Positions 1 through 11,745 of a stretch of 64,000 nt of DNA are shown in pieces. The notes below the pieces were generated by a model. It made no database searches, was not told the origin of the DNA, and worked only from the letters and a program-made list of their open reading frames with translations. The translations under genes were made by a program, and so were the position numbers. The stretch comes from Lunularia cruciata (Eukaryota; Streptophyta; Marchantiopsida; Lunulariales; Lunulariaceae): assembly GCA_948567375.1 (NCBI GenBank), contig OX419761.1:40462243-40526242 (forward strand). The letters are read 5' to 3'. Numbering within the stretch: the stretch's first letter is position 1; every line of letters begins with the position of its first letter.

Positions 1-43
1 ATATGGAGCAAAAGGAGAAGGAGCTCAACTATGAGGATCAGCT

Positions 44-595
44 TTGAGCTCGAGACAAGGAGGTGCAAAGCTAAACAACCTCAAGGTTAAACATAAGACT
101 TTGGATTTATATATGATCAAGTGTTGGAAAGAGGTAGCCATGCAATTGGAGGCCCACAATAACAATTTGGCATTGGCCATGGAGAAAGAGGCCAAACAAG
201 ACCGTTTGCACAAGAAGTTAAATGAGGACTTTCAAGCAAAGTGCTTGAAAATTGAGACAAAGAAGAAGGATGAACTACAACAAGTGGAAGAAGTCCAAGT
301 GCAATTTGTAGAGATGCTCCAAAAAGAAGCTAAAGGGAGAGTGACCAAATGCCAAATTCATGAATTGAGGCTTTAGGCCCAAAATTTGAAGGTAAAACAT
401 ACAATGAAGATCAATGGACCAACTCGCTCTCTGGCTTTGAGGACAAGTGGATCAAAAGTTCAACAAAATGAAGAGAACTTGTACCTACTAAAGATTGTTG
501 ATTACAAGGAGTGGACTGAAGAAGTCCTTCCACAACTCAAGGGCAAGGATGTTCGTCCTAATAGATTCCAGAGCCAAAGGCACCCAAGATATTAA
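44..595 (+). pseudogene. unidentified coiled-coil coding remnant
   Basis: Two adjoining short reading frames in the same phase give a Lys/Glu/Gln-rich, helix-forming sequence (for example KKDELQQVEEVQVQFVEMLQ) followed by a less charged tail. The first part looks like a coiled coil. I do not recognise the family. The frame is interrupted and no promoter or splice context is evident, so this is more likely a decayed gene or element fragment than a working gene. It lies upstream of a lone Ty3-type LTR in the same orientation, but none of its residues match the gag, RT or integrase pieces of that family seen elsewhere in the window. Confidence 0.25.
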
Positions 596-1698
596 AAGGA
601 ACCATAGTGTTAGATTAGTGTAAATTCTTTGATCTTTTCTAGCAATTGTACATAAGACTTAGCAGATTCTTGCATGAATCCAAACCATCCTCTTAGATGT
701 GGATATCCTTTGTATATTGTTGATTTAAAAACTAGATCAAAGCCGTTGGCTTGATACAATTTTTGGAATACATGATATTTATCAAGTTCCGGCCAAATTT
801 CCAGCCCTTCGGTACGATAACTTAGGAAGAACATTCATTACTTGCAGTGCATACTTAGGGGAAGAACTTATAGCTTCCTTGGCACTTAACAAGGCCTCAT
901 TATGCAGTTAGGAGTAGGGTAAGATAGAAATTGAGACCGTAATTGGTAGCAATGCAGTGGTTAGCTTTGGCAAGGAACCTGCTTAGCCATTCAAGACATT
1001 GTGGGATGAAGTGGTAAAGTAGTAGGAAATTTTACATAAGGCTTTGGCCCAATAATGAACAAGTCTTCTTTTCCATAAAACTTTGTATCACACCAAAGTC
1101 CATTTTGATCCATATGTATTCACCTAAGATCCAGCTTTGAATGCCCTAGCCAATGTAGAGGTGTGAATCTTGTTGAAGTAATGCAGTTATTGAATCCAGA
1201 GGAAGGGTTGGCAATTGGAATCTGAATGTGTAGAGTGACCTGATGATGGATTTGATCAGTTCTAAGTGTCATCAATAACATGAAATCAAAATTCAAGGAC
1301 ATTTTCTTGTTAGTTAAGCCCCTTTGGTGTTGTGCCTTTAAGAAAGTGGTGTGCCTTTGGGGAAGGGTGGCACATGCTATCATAGTTGGAGGCTTTGGAG
1401 CAAAGTATATCATCACCTTCAAGGTAACTTTGGTTACATGTAGTTTTGAGAGTGGTTTAGGATATTTTCAGGTTTTTGTAGAGCACAATAGGTTCCTCTA
1501 CCCTTATATTGGGAGTGGTTTCTGCCAAGACTTTAAACAACAAACAATAAAAAATTTGCAACTTGTGACACTTTCCCTTCACTTCTAGCAAGTTCTGACC
1601 CGTATCCTTGTAGGATCAAATTGTTCTTACCATTTTACTATTAGTAAGTTTACATTGGGTTGTTACAAAGTCCATCACCAACTAGTGGTGGGAGAATA
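596..1698. other. unassigned stretch
   Basis: No gene is recognised. Only short uncorroborated reading frames occur. The last 30 bases before the LTR (a CACCAACTAG...GGTGGGAGAATA purine-rich run) match the polypurine tract that precedes the LTRs of the Ty3 family at 23.5-30 kb and 52-61.5 kb, so at least the end of this stretch is retroelement-derived. Confidence 0.4.
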
Positions 1699-2029
1699 TG
1701 TAATAATATAAAGTTAATTGAAGCTACGTATAACTAAAAGGAGGTAGAATTAGTATACATTTATGAATTATAAGGATATTCTAATGCATCCAAGAAGCTT
1801 CTAGAAACTTCTTGGGATTGAGTAGCTTGTATGCAAAGTAAATTGCTAGCTTAATTTTACTCTAAGAAAAGTGTCTACTAGAAGGAAACTTCTTTAGAAG
1901 CTCCCATTGGAAGTCTTATACTTACTTCAACTATAAAAACCAAAGATTGTGCTTAGTCTAGGCATTTGGAGTTTCCTTCAATTGAGAGTTCTTAGTTTGA
2001 CCTTCCATTTCTCCCCAGAATCTTTTATA
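1699..2029 (+). mobile_element. lone LTR of the Ty3 chromovirus family (fossil)
   Basis: This is a plus-oriented relative of the LTRs at 23.5, 29.5, 52.0, 53.4, 56.8 and 61.1 kb, which lie in the opposite orientation. It starts TGTAATAATAT after a polypurine tract. It keeps the AAGAAGCTTCTAGAA core, a TATAAAAACC promoter box near 1935, and the downstream CTAGGCATTTGGAGTTTCC block, and it ends near CTTTTATA. No recognisable internal region of the element lies upstream apart from the polypurine tract. It carries a perfect four-unit heat-shock-type motif at 1794-1811. Divergence from the other LTRs is high, so it is old. Confidence 0.75.
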
Positions 2030-2764
2030 ATAAAAAACTACTATAAGAAAAAAAACATACAAAAGTACAAAGGCAATATCCATAAGTAAATTGATGCAAA
2101 TGCTTAATTATCAATAGATTAAGGTCTTATATAGTACTTCCATATAATTTGCAATCTTCTATAAACTACCAACTCTCTAATAATCAATGGGCAAATAACT
2201 CATATTAAATGATCAGTAACACATTAGTAATAAATATGAAATAATATATCATTATTAAATATATATATTTTTAGAGGTTATACAAGATTGAAGATTTCAT
2301 AACATATCAATAAAAATTAAAAATTTATATATGCTTCAATTTGAGTGTATTAATATAAATGATCAATTTTTAAATTTTAAATAGGTATATAAAATAAGCA
2401 TATACTCTTTAAGAATTTTTTACTCTTATATTTTCCAGAAAATTGGCATAAAAAAGGATATATATTTGGTAAACTCTAAATATATGAATGATAGATTTCA
2501 AAAGAGCAACTATATTCCATGTTTGCTTGTATTAACAATAAGTTACAAATTTACCATAAGAATATCAGTTTAAGATTTATACTTGAAGATCATAACAAAA
2601 TTAATTATTAAATCTCTTAAAAACATCCATACTTGATTCATAAGAAAGAATGGAAATTTCAATAAAAAATTTGTAACAAAGAAGATTCCAAATAATCTCA
2701 AACTCTTGTTAATAGAACTACTTATGATAGAAAAAATTTATCTAATTAAAAATTATTTTTTTAC
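2030..2764. other. AT-rich stretch, no gene seen
   Basis: Very AT-rich sequence with no recognisable coding potential. It separates the lone LTR from the old LINE fragment. Confidence 0.5.
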
Positions 2765-3560
2765 TTCTCAACTTGATCTAGAGATATATAAGCATCATCC
2801 AACACATTTTTTAGTGAAACAATATATATTTACTCTTGCTTTGGCAATGGAGTAGGTTCTTGGATCTTAGGTTCATCTTGTATTAGGGTATTCAAACACA
2901 CACTAGCTACTTTCTTTATAACAATGAGGATTTGTCTCGGTTTGGTCAGTCCATCTACATTATTGCTTGTGAATGTGGTACTACTTTAAATATAAGAGGA
3001 GTCCATATGACTTGTTGCCTATTTAAAGACAAAGGATAGCTAACATGATGCCACGAGAGATATAGTGTTTGCAATGACACAAAAAAGTAGATACTTCACT
3101 TGTAACGAGAGTTGGTATGCATTATAGACATCACAAGTTAGGAAAAACTTATATTTGGTCCAAGACAATCAAGGGATAAGAGTAGATATTGTGGTTATGG
3201 ATCTTATATGTAGCTTCAAAGATAGTGATTATTTATCCTCTAGATGGGTGGTGAGCAAAGTAGCAATGGCTCCATGTATAGGAGAATGTAACAAAGTCAT
3301 CTTTGTGCTCCTCTAGCCTTGAAGTTATATGAAGATATGAATATAACATTCAACACATTTCTTAAGGATTGAGCTTACCATACCAGAAAACAAAGATATC
3401 AATTTCACTTTCTTATTTTGTAGCTTATTTTGATAGCTTGTGTTTATTGCACTATAGAAAGTATTGATTGGTGCATCAATAGGAAGAGCAACATCACTTA
3501 GCTGAATTACGTGATGCTTTTGATGTTCCATTAGTGTGTATATTGTTTTACTTACACAAA
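2765..3560 (+). mobile_element. old 3' fragment of the REL-type LINE
   Basis: Translation of the plus strand, across many stops and shifts, follows the C-terminal part of the LINE protein encoded at 5.2-8.4 kb. Matching segments in order are VGSWILGSSCIRVFK, CECGTTLNIRGVHMTCCLF (the Cys/His knuckle), NLYLVQDNQ...DIVVMD (the endonuclease core) and FNTFLKD.AYHTRKQR. It is in the opposite orientation to the other three copies and is the most decayed. It is probably a 5'-truncated insertion; only the knuckle and endonuclease end is visible. Confidence 0.7.
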
Positions 3561-4214
3561 ATTATATGTATAATAAGATAAAATTTTCACTCCAATGCTA
3601 TTGGGGCTTAGCAACATTTTAACTTTTAGGTTTTATCCTTGTATGGCTTGATGGAATCTTTGTATCCTCGTTATCTTATGGGTGTAGCTTACTTGTGAAA
3701 ATAATAACTTGATCAAAAGATGAGTGATGAGTGCAAATATCTTAGTTCTGTTTACATATATAAATATAAGATTGAAAATGAAGAAAGAAGCACAGAAGAC
3801 AAATTGGTCACTTTATTAAAAAGCATTTGGATGAGTTTGTGTAGCTTTCTATTCAAAGCTTTATGCAAATACAAGATTTTCAAATGGATAAAGAGAACTA
3901 AAGTCTGATGGAATTCCTGATTAAATTTATCAGGTAAGATTATCATAACTAAATTTACATCTATAATATAAGTCTATGGCAATCGTACTAATCATTATAA
4001 AGGAAGAAAAACATAATAAGGAAGGTATTTGATTAAGTGAAATATGTTATTCTAATTTAATAATGAAATTTTCTTTCAAAGAGTAGTGATAATAATTATA
4101 CCTCTTTTCAAAAGGATAAGTAGTAGATCTAATGAATCACCAACTTAGAAAATCTTTTTAATCATAGAATTAGTTTACATTAGATTATATTATATGTATT
4201 ATATGTATATTATA
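3561..4214. other. AT-rich stretch, no gene seen
   Basis: AT-rich, with TATATTATATGTATTATATG runs near 4190-4215. No coding signal recognised. Confidence 0.4.
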
Positions 4215-4230
4215 TACGAGAGGAAATGTT

Positions 4231-4350
4231 GAACGGGTTTCTCCGTTCTGTTTTCCCCGGTTGACGGACGATTTGAACGTCCATGTTTAACGACCGGTTT
4301 TGCCGTTCTGTTCTTCCTGATCGACGGACGAAGACTTTTTAACGTCCTTG
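4231..4350. repeat. two 60-bp tandem units with GACGGACG / AACGTCC motifs
   Basis: Two units of exactly 60 bp (4231-4290 and 4291-4350) share CCGTTCTG, then GACGGACG, then AACGTCC in fixed order. The surrounding 4215-4560 is GC-richer than its neighbours and holds further TGACGG/CCGTCA copies and a GGCCCACTAA motif. The same words recur at 8.98-9.15 kb, immediately upstream of the CX9C gene on the far side of the LINE insertion. The two blocks may therefore be parts of one older regulatory or transposon sequence that the LINE split. Confidence 0.6.
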
Positions 4351-5000
4351 GAACCGGAGGAATGAACTCTTAGGCGATTCACATGGCTCTTTTCTTTTGG
4401 GTTCCGGCGGCCCACTAAAAGACAAAGTCCGGCAATTAGAATTTTGACGGAGCTCATGTGCATGTCAGGTCTGCCTGACGTTCAAAGCCTCAGCCGGAGC
4501 TTATCCGTCAGGCAGCTCTAGCTCCGTTTGAACCTTTGCGAACCGGGAATTTCCTAGATTAATGGGTCGGGTGATACAACGTGCAATAAAATTATCGGAA
4601 TCCCTTTCTGTGACAGGTTTGCCCGAGAATGAACCTGTCGACTTCCCGTCTTCGCTACATCGAGTCTTTAATCTTTCCAAGTAAATACATTTTCGATTTT
4701 AATTTTTGACCTTCGAGACTGGATGCAGATGTAATATGTTTTACCTTTTTTCATTTTTGGACCGTTATTCAATGTTGGTCATGCGTGACTTAAGAATGAA
4801 AGCATTTTATTAATATTCTTTTTTGAGATAAGAAAAGAAATGGTTTGTCAACGATAACCAATTCCAATACTCGGGTGTAATATTTTCTTTTTATTCATAA
4901 ATTTTTTCTCCCCTTACTAATGTGATTAATTCCATAAGATTTTCTGTTTGAAACTCCATTAATCATAAAAGTATAAAATCATACAAATTCATCAATATAT

Positions 5001-5090
5001 AGGAAAACGAAAAGCTAAATTTGATGATCACTCCTTTGTTGTATATATAGGAAAACTAAAAGCTAAATTTGATGATCACTCCTTTGTAGA
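5001..5090. repeat. 48-bp direct duplication
   Basis: Two near-identical copies of a sequence beginning AGGAAAAC and ending GATCACTCCTTTGT, offset by 48 bp, lie just before the LINE. No function is evident. Confidence 0.75.
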
Positions 5091-5157
5091 AAACGAATGT
5101 GAAAATTTTCTTATTGATTTGTAAACCCCGAACTCTTTACTTTACATAACCTAATTC

Positions 5158-8100
5158 AACAAAAAAGGCGACCGCGTAGGAAAAAAGAAGGATGGGAAGA
5201 CCCCATCAAGCCGAACAAGGGAGAGACAAAAAAGGTAACATGGGGCTAAGCCCCAATAGAGTCTGTATGAGAAATCTGCCCTACCGCACCTAAGATATCC
5301 GAGCTATGCAAGTCGTACGGTCTACACACAACTGGAGCATCCGAAGAAACATCACCTAATGTGATTGCTCTCCTATGGATTGCACCAGCCACTGCCCTCT
5401 GTAGAGCAATGGATACACGCTGTCTAAAGTAAGCTACAAAGTATGAGAGTGAGAGTGGTACCCCCTGCCGCCTAACATGATAAGCCCTCGCGCACTCCCT
5501 GACAAATGTGTCAAATGCCGTGTCCATCACTCCATATAACTCCAAGGCTAGAGGAACAAAGAGGTGACCTCGCTGCATGCCCCTGTACTTGGAGACCTTG
5601 CGACCTGCTGCTGCACTCGCCGCCCATCCAGGGGGATGGGTAATCACTCCCTCCGAAACTGTATCTCGCGTAGGGTCCGTCACCACGACATCCGCTACTG
5701 TCACCTGATCATCTCGGACCAAGTATAAGTCTGCCCTGACACGTGTCGTCTGCAACGCATACGAACGCTCCCTCCAAGCCAAGTATCCACTCTCTCGTGC
5801 CATAGCAAACACTATGTCTCTAATGGCATCATGGGTAGCTATCCTCTGTCCTCCAAAAGGACACCGTGTCATGTGGACCGCCGTTGCATCTAGTGTAGAA
5901 CCACACTCACAAGTGAGTAGTGAAGATGCAGATGGGTGGACCAAACCTAGGCGAAACCTCATCGCTGTAGAGAAAGTAGCCGGTGCGAGTCGGAAAGCCC
6001 TAATGCATGGTCGAGCTAGGATCCACGAGCCTGCACCCTTGCCGGAGCAAGAGCGTAGACGTGCTCAAGTAGCCTGAGGAATGGACGAGTCAACTAAGAG
6101 AGAATGTAGCGTATGCTCACACTGTCGCTCCATCAAGGAAGACTGTAGACCTCTAGTCCAATCTGACGATAGTGAAGCAAACGGTGGAAAACCCTCTCGT
6201 GCTCGTGAAGATAGACTATCTCTCGTCTGCCGCAATAACACCTGGAGAGAAAAGGATCCTCCCTCCACCTCTGTCACATAAGTCTCCAAAACCGGCCTAT
6301 CAGCAACCACAAAACGAGATGCAAGTAGGGGTGCCGAGAGAGCCCAACTACCCAAAAACGCTATAGGTGCCATCTCCTCCATAGAAAGCAAGCCAACCCC
6401 ACCACATGAGATCGGTAGAGCCGTCTGTCTACGTGCCAAATCCCCTGTCACACACTCAAAAGTCCCTGGTCCAATAATATCACCAAAGACTCCCATAATC
6501 CTCCTATCAAATGCTCTCAGACGTGATAGGAAGGACGATGAGAGGGGAACTGTACGGATGAGGTAGGATGGTCGACGAGCAATACTGGAAGAGAGTATAC
6601 CAAATGCCACCTGCGGATCTCCTAGTAATGGAAGGTCATCCACATGGAGAACATCCTCTGCAAGAGCAGCGTCCAAGAAGCGTGTGACAAAATCCTCCGA
6701 TCCTACTGGCACTCCAAGAACACGAAGTCCCTCTGTGGATGTGATACACCCCTCTGGAAGCTCAAGGTGGGGAGGGATACCTAAAGGGGACCATGCCCTA
6801 CACTTTGACACCTTGACTCTCAAGCCTACTAGATGTAGCTCGGTAGTCAAGTAGTCAAAGGCCTGCCTAATCTGATCTACAGGGCCTACGATGTGTGTAT
6901 CATCTGCCAAGGATGGAAATACACAACCTGGCATGGCCAAAGTAGTAGACAGGAGAGCTCTAAAGTGAGCCATGGCAAATAAGGGCCCCCCCAAAGGATC
7001 TCCCTGACGTGTACCAACAGCTGACTCCAAGACGGTGACTCTCTCCTGTGAACCACCATGCTGGTAGTAAAGGGAAGCAGGAGAGCCATAAAAAGACCGC
7101 ACAAAAGGAATGAGACTCGCCAAGGATCCACTAGCCTCCCTAAGCTCTCTAAAGATGGATGCACGTGAGACGCTATTAAAAGCGTTCTCAATGTCCACCT
7201 GTAGGACGACCCACTCCGGATGGATATCTAGGAGTGCTCTAATGCCTAGAGATATAGCCTCACATCCTCCAGGTGTAGCTACTCCAAACTGATGTGGACT
7301 AAGGTGCTGTCGAAAGTGAGAACGATGCTGAAGGACAATGGTACGACTGACCAAACGCAAAAAGATCTCTCCAATAGCGATCGGTCTAATGCCTCCCGTG
7401 TCCTTCTCGATCGCGAGAAGTCGACTAGCACCTAAGACCCGACTAACAGACATAGGAATATCTCCTCTCGCTACTGCTGCAGCCACCTGAAACAACTCGG
7501 TAAAACCACTAGAAGGATCATCTGCCTGGAAGCAATCTCTAAGGTGCTCATAAACCATCCCTGACAAGCCTCCTGAGGAAAGGCGAGGGGCAGTGCACAA
7601 TGCTTGTGCAAATAGCGACCTATCAAGACATAAAGGCTGCTCAGGCTGATAATCTAAGACCTCTAGTGGTAGTCCCTCTACTGCTATAGGATGCAATGAG
7701 CGTAGGGAAGAGATGGTCTCATCAGTAGGACTCGCTATAGACAGAGGGTGTAGCGCTCGTGCTGCTCTACTAAACTCTCCCGCCTGACCCAATGTCCTAC
7801 ATCGTCGTAATCGAGTGGAATCTATGGTATCCTGTGGCGATGTCTGTCTCCTAAATCGTGTAGCCCTAACAGACTCCTCCTGAAGGGCTGCCCAATCCCC
7901 CGCTCGGAATCGACGAAATCTAGCCGCCACCTCTCTATGCCCCGCACGTCCCCCTCTAGCATAACGAAGACACCATCGAGGGAGTAGGAGGAATAGGAAC
8001 CACGCTAACTTGTCCAAGGGATCACATGCCAAACGATCCAGTGGTAGGCGAAAAGCCTGTCTAGCCTCATCATGGAGTGTGCGGGGTAGCCTATGGAATA

Positions 8101-8920
8101 GACGTGGACATGGAAAACTAGTCTCAAATAACCCCAAAATGCAACCCGCCTGAGAAGCTAACCACTCCCACGACTCGATCGGTATCCCTGGAACTATCAA
8201 CGAAGGTATAGAAGAAGCGTGCGTAATCCCGAGTGTCACTGCTGTCGATGTGGTCGCTTGTCTCACGTGGACATCCCAAGTGGTCCAATCATAGTCCTTG
8301 TGCATCCTTCCCACATGGGTCTTTACCCCTTGCGAGGTAAAGCGTCGGTGACATACCGGGCATGGTGTATCCCGACCCGCTCTAGGCGACCCCACATGGG
8401 AAGGTGTAGCCATGGCTAGCACAAGAATAATGATAGTAACACATGATACTCCTCTCCATATCTCCCCATATCTGCAAAACCACAACCCCTCACATCCCAA
8501 CTCACATAAGAAAACAATCTCTCTCACAACCCTAAAATCTATAAACTTTCATAACTTTCAATTTCAGTCTCCAAAATTTTCAAATTAAATTCACATGGAA
8601 CTTAATCATGAAAACCCAAAGATTAAAAATGAAAATTCACAACCCATCGCTCTCAATATATAATAATCACTCTCAACCCTAAAAAAACTTCATAACTTTC
8701 TACTCCATTCTCCATAGTCTTCAATCTAGGTGCCAATGGAACCGGAATTGAAAAACGAAGAGAATAGTCTATTCACTCGAAGGCTACATGCTAGAGAGCA
8801 CTTAGATTTTATCAAAATCGTCTCACGTCTCTCCCTCTCCTCTCTCGTCTCCACACTCTCCCCGCAGCTCCTCCCGCAGCTCCCAATCACTACAGAACTA
8901 CTTCGAGAACTACTACAGAA
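5158..8920 (-). mobile_element. nearly intact REL-type LINE, copy 1
   Basis: A minus-strand non-LTR retrotransposon of about 3.8 kb: a 5' UTR of about 0.5 kb, one long ORF (5246-8413), and a short 3' UTR ending in CCTACGCGGTCGCC plus a T-rich tail. The flanks share CTAATTC (5151-5157 and 8921-8927), a plausible but short target-site duplication that I set as the tentative limits. Architecture (N-terminal C2H2 finger, central RT, Cys/His knuckle, C-terminal restriction-like endonuclease, no apurinic endonuclease) places it with the R2/NeSL/Utopia-type groups and not with the L1 or RTE LINEs usual in plants. Exact clade is not settled. Confidence 0.8.
5246..8413 (-). CDS. LINE polyprotein: C2H2 finger, RT, REL endonuclease
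   Basis: Start chosen at the methionine of MATPSHVGSP (8413), just before the C2H2 finger CPVCHRRFTSQGVKTHVGRMH; an in-frame upstream ATG at 8527 adds only an unmatched hydrophobic leader. The RT core follows: KDTGGIRPIAIG, motif A LQVDIENAFN, motif B GTRQGDPLGG, catalytic LADDTHIVG, then the thumb-like LPISCGGVGLLS. After the RT come the knuckle CECGSTL...HMTRC and the endonuclease residues RADLYL, VADVVVTDP and GRKVSKYRG (PD-(D/E)XK type). One in-frame TGA at 6065-6067 separates RT from endonuclease. LINE copy 2 reads arginine (AGA) there, so copy 1 has a point nonsense change in an otherwise open frame of about 1055 codons. This is a mobile-element gene, not a host gene. Confidence 0.85.
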
Positions 8921-8929
8921 CTAATTCGA

Positions 8930-9281
8930 GAACCGGTTACTTATTAACGCCAGTCAATCATCCAAAGTGACCCGTCATCACAAGTATACATATGAGGTTG
9001 ACGTACGTCCAAATTAACTGCCGGACCTATGCACTCCCATGGACACATGATTATACTCTTTCCGTCAATGTTTTAGAGGCTGACGGACGTCAAAACTGAC
9101 GGATATCATTGAGCCATGTGAAGTGGCCTTCTACCTGACTGACGGAGCCCACTAAGCACGGAAATAGACCTATGATGAAACTAAAAGGAATATATATACA
9201 GAGAGACCTTCGATGAATTGTTTGCTGTCTAGTTGCAGAAGTTGCGGCTGATGGTGGTCTCAAGGAGGCGAAGCAGCAGAA
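8930..9281 (+). promoter_or_regulatory. upstream region of the CX9C gene
   Basis: Contains GACGTACGTCC, TTCCGTCA, TGACGGACGTC and TGACGGAGCCCACTAA within 8998-9155, words shared with the 4.2-4.56 kb block beyond the LINE. A TATATATA run at 9191-9198 lies about 85 bp before the chosen ATG and could act as a TATA box. Promoter activity is inferred from position and motifs only. Confidence 0.45.
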
Positions 9282-10341
9282 ATGACGGAAGTGAAGAAAG
9301 ACAGGAAGTCCCTGTCGTGCCTGCCCTACGTCGATGCCCTGTGGTTCTGTTATTGTGAGTAGAAGAAATTCATTCTCAACTCATTAGTCAGTTTGACTCA
9401 ATCCCTGTTTATCTGCACTCTGTGTGGTGGATTCTTCTGATTTGAGTCTAAATGTAGTACTTTTTCGGCACTGGGATTTGAAATTTTGATCGGGTGAATA
9501 TAATATCATCTTTTTTGGCTGAGTTTGAACTGGAATGAGCACTCTATCTTAATTTCAGCTTTTGGTGGGATTTTTGAATGCGAGTCATTCTGGTGCCCGA
9601 TCGGATTACCAGTCGGGATTGGGGATCGGGTGATGATTAGTTTGCGCATTTCAGTCCGCTTTTTGTCTTTCTTGTCAGTTAACAACTCATACAATGTTGG
9701 TTTGAAGCTCCCGTCTTTCAGATGAAGCAGTATTACAGAGAGGGCAACTTTGATAGCTGTAGTGGGAAATGGAGTGAGCTTTTCAGCTGTATCTCGTTGA
9801 AGACCAGGCCTGCCGCTGAAGTCGAGGTAAGGGCGGACAGCCAGTTTTCTACTAATGTTTTAGGTCATGTATCAGTTGAAAGTTACCCTCGAGTTAGGTA
9901 AGTCCGTTGCTAGTTTCCTTTTCATATCAGAATCTGTGTATCAAATCTCAAAAGAGATGTATTGGAGACTAACTTGACCGCGAGGGGAAGATGGAAACGA
10001 TTCTCTGCATCTCGTCTGTTAAACCAGTTGTTCAGTTTCACGTTATTGATTTGCAGTGCATCTATGTTTGAACGTTTATCAACACGTGTTTTTTGTCACA
10101 TGAATTACGACTCTGATTCCGACAAGATTTGTTTTTGACAACAGGTAGCGAAACACAGAATTTGTTCCAAGTATAATGGCATGTGTGATAAATATTGTGC
10201 TTCCTCTTAATGCTACTGATATCTCACCAGGCGATTTTGAAAGAGCGTGAAGTCAAGAAGGATCACATCTGGCAATTCCGGAATCAGCAGGAGGCGGCAG
10301 AGCATTGGAAAGAACAATTTGGCCATCAATTGGAGGAATAA
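9282..10341 (+). CDS. twin-CX9C protein, DUF3128 / PANTS / Emi1 family
   Basis: Three exons, 9282-9354, 9708-9826 and 10231-10341, give 100 residues with GT-AG introns and matching phases. Two CX9C pairs are visible: C13-LPYVDALWF-C23 and C42-SGKWSELFS-C52. Between them is the family signature WFCYSPVFQMKQYY, and the C-terminal half has the conserved HIWQFRNQQEAAEHW. Members include yeast Emi1 and human C22orf39/PANTS. Twin CX9C proteins normally fold by Mia40 oxidation in the mitochondrial intermembrane space, which is the likely site here; the exact role is unknown. The ATG was chosen because it opens the conserved frame; an earlier ATG at 9251 is in another frame. It is convergent with GEX1. 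Confidence 0.87.
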
Positions 10342-11745
10342 CAAAGTTCTCCCTCACAGTGTTATTATACCAAGTTTCACGTGCCATCAACCATACAGAA
10401 TTACTCAGCAGCATGCTGTAGTCGTGTCTTGGTACACTGTTTCCTCTCTTCCCTGTTAGACTCTAATATTATGAATTCCTTTTTTGTTCTCAGTAAAATC
10501 AAAGGGGACAATCATTCATTGCAGGTTGTTAGAATATATTGAATGGAGAAATCCAAAAGGTTTTGAGTAAACCAACGTTTCGCTCAACATGATCATGAAT
10601 TTTGTTATGAGATTACCAGAGCAGTACAATCACAAGCTACTGACTGAGTTACAAGGTTAGATATGTTTATTCCTCATATGCACAAGTGATCACTGATATT
10701 CTACATACTAAGCGTATGGTGCCCGAAGCTTACCGTTTTATGACGTCAAAACATAAAAAGAGAGTCAATCAGAGCTGATAGATATAGCTTCGTTCCACCA
10801 GTTATGGCTGCTTCATGAGAGACTGGTCAAGTCTTCGCAGTATTGATTAGTGAGGCAATGAGTACAATGATGTCCATATTGAATAATTCATGTCCGAGTA
10901 CTCCTTAGAAGTACCAATCACAGCCTGACTTGTAGTTGTAGCCCTTATAATTTCCTCACAGGTTTAATTGAATGTCAATGCGAAAGCTGTTAACTCTGTT
11001 TCCAGCTGACACTTTTTTCACAGGCTTTGATTGCTTCATTACAGATCACCAAAGATTCATTTTTCTAGCATATGAGACTGGGATCATCAAAGATTTATTT
11101 CTATAGTATATGGACTGTCAGAAACCTGCTATGCATCGGTAGTATCTGTCTTGCGGTCTATCTTATTACCAGGTGTGCAGTCACCCTCTAGTGCCCAGCC
11201 TGGGTGTGTAGTTCTGTCATGCGGGGTAAGTCCGTCTTACAGCTCCATTGTTACATCTGCGCAACAGCACATCCTGCTCAAATTAGAATTACATGCAATA
11301 TGGTGGGCCAATACGTGATAGAGCAATCGTGTTCTTTTCTGGGGGTGCTGTTAGGCTACCCGGTTAGAGAGAGTCAGGAATGGGCAGATTGACGAAGGTG
11401 GAAGTAACTTAGAGGATCGAGTAGAATACCAGTGTTGTAGGGGTGGCCGGACTGATATTTGGTACTGAGATGTGAGATTGAAGTTGTCGCTTCACCAACT
11501 GGAAGCACAGGAGAGTGGTTTTAGTATCAAGCAAAACATTTCCTGTACTTACCAAGATAAATCTTTGCAGTGTAAGCTGGTTGTATGCCCTCTTATTTGT
11601 GATCTAATTTCTTTTCGTGGCTGATTGTGTATTTAGAAGGGTCCTTCTAGATACACTATCAGCCAATGTACATGAAGTAATACTACTTCCTCAGGAGTAC
11701 ATGAAGTAAATGCTCAATGTACATGAAGTAAATGCTGAAATTACC
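10342..11745. other. convergent intergenic region and 3' UTRs
   Basis: Lies between the stop codons of the CX9C gene (plus) and GEX1 (minus). It must hold both 3' UTRs. No third gene is recognised. Three near copies of TACATGAAGTAA (11667-11731) form a short local repeat close to the GEX1 end. Confidence 0.5.

Noticed and set aside
5246-5962. The 238-codon frame starting MRFRLGLVHP as a separate endonuclease gene
   Set aside because: It is in the same frame as the upstream RT frame, separated only by one TGA that other LINE copies read as arginine, so it is the C-terminal part of one LINE protein.
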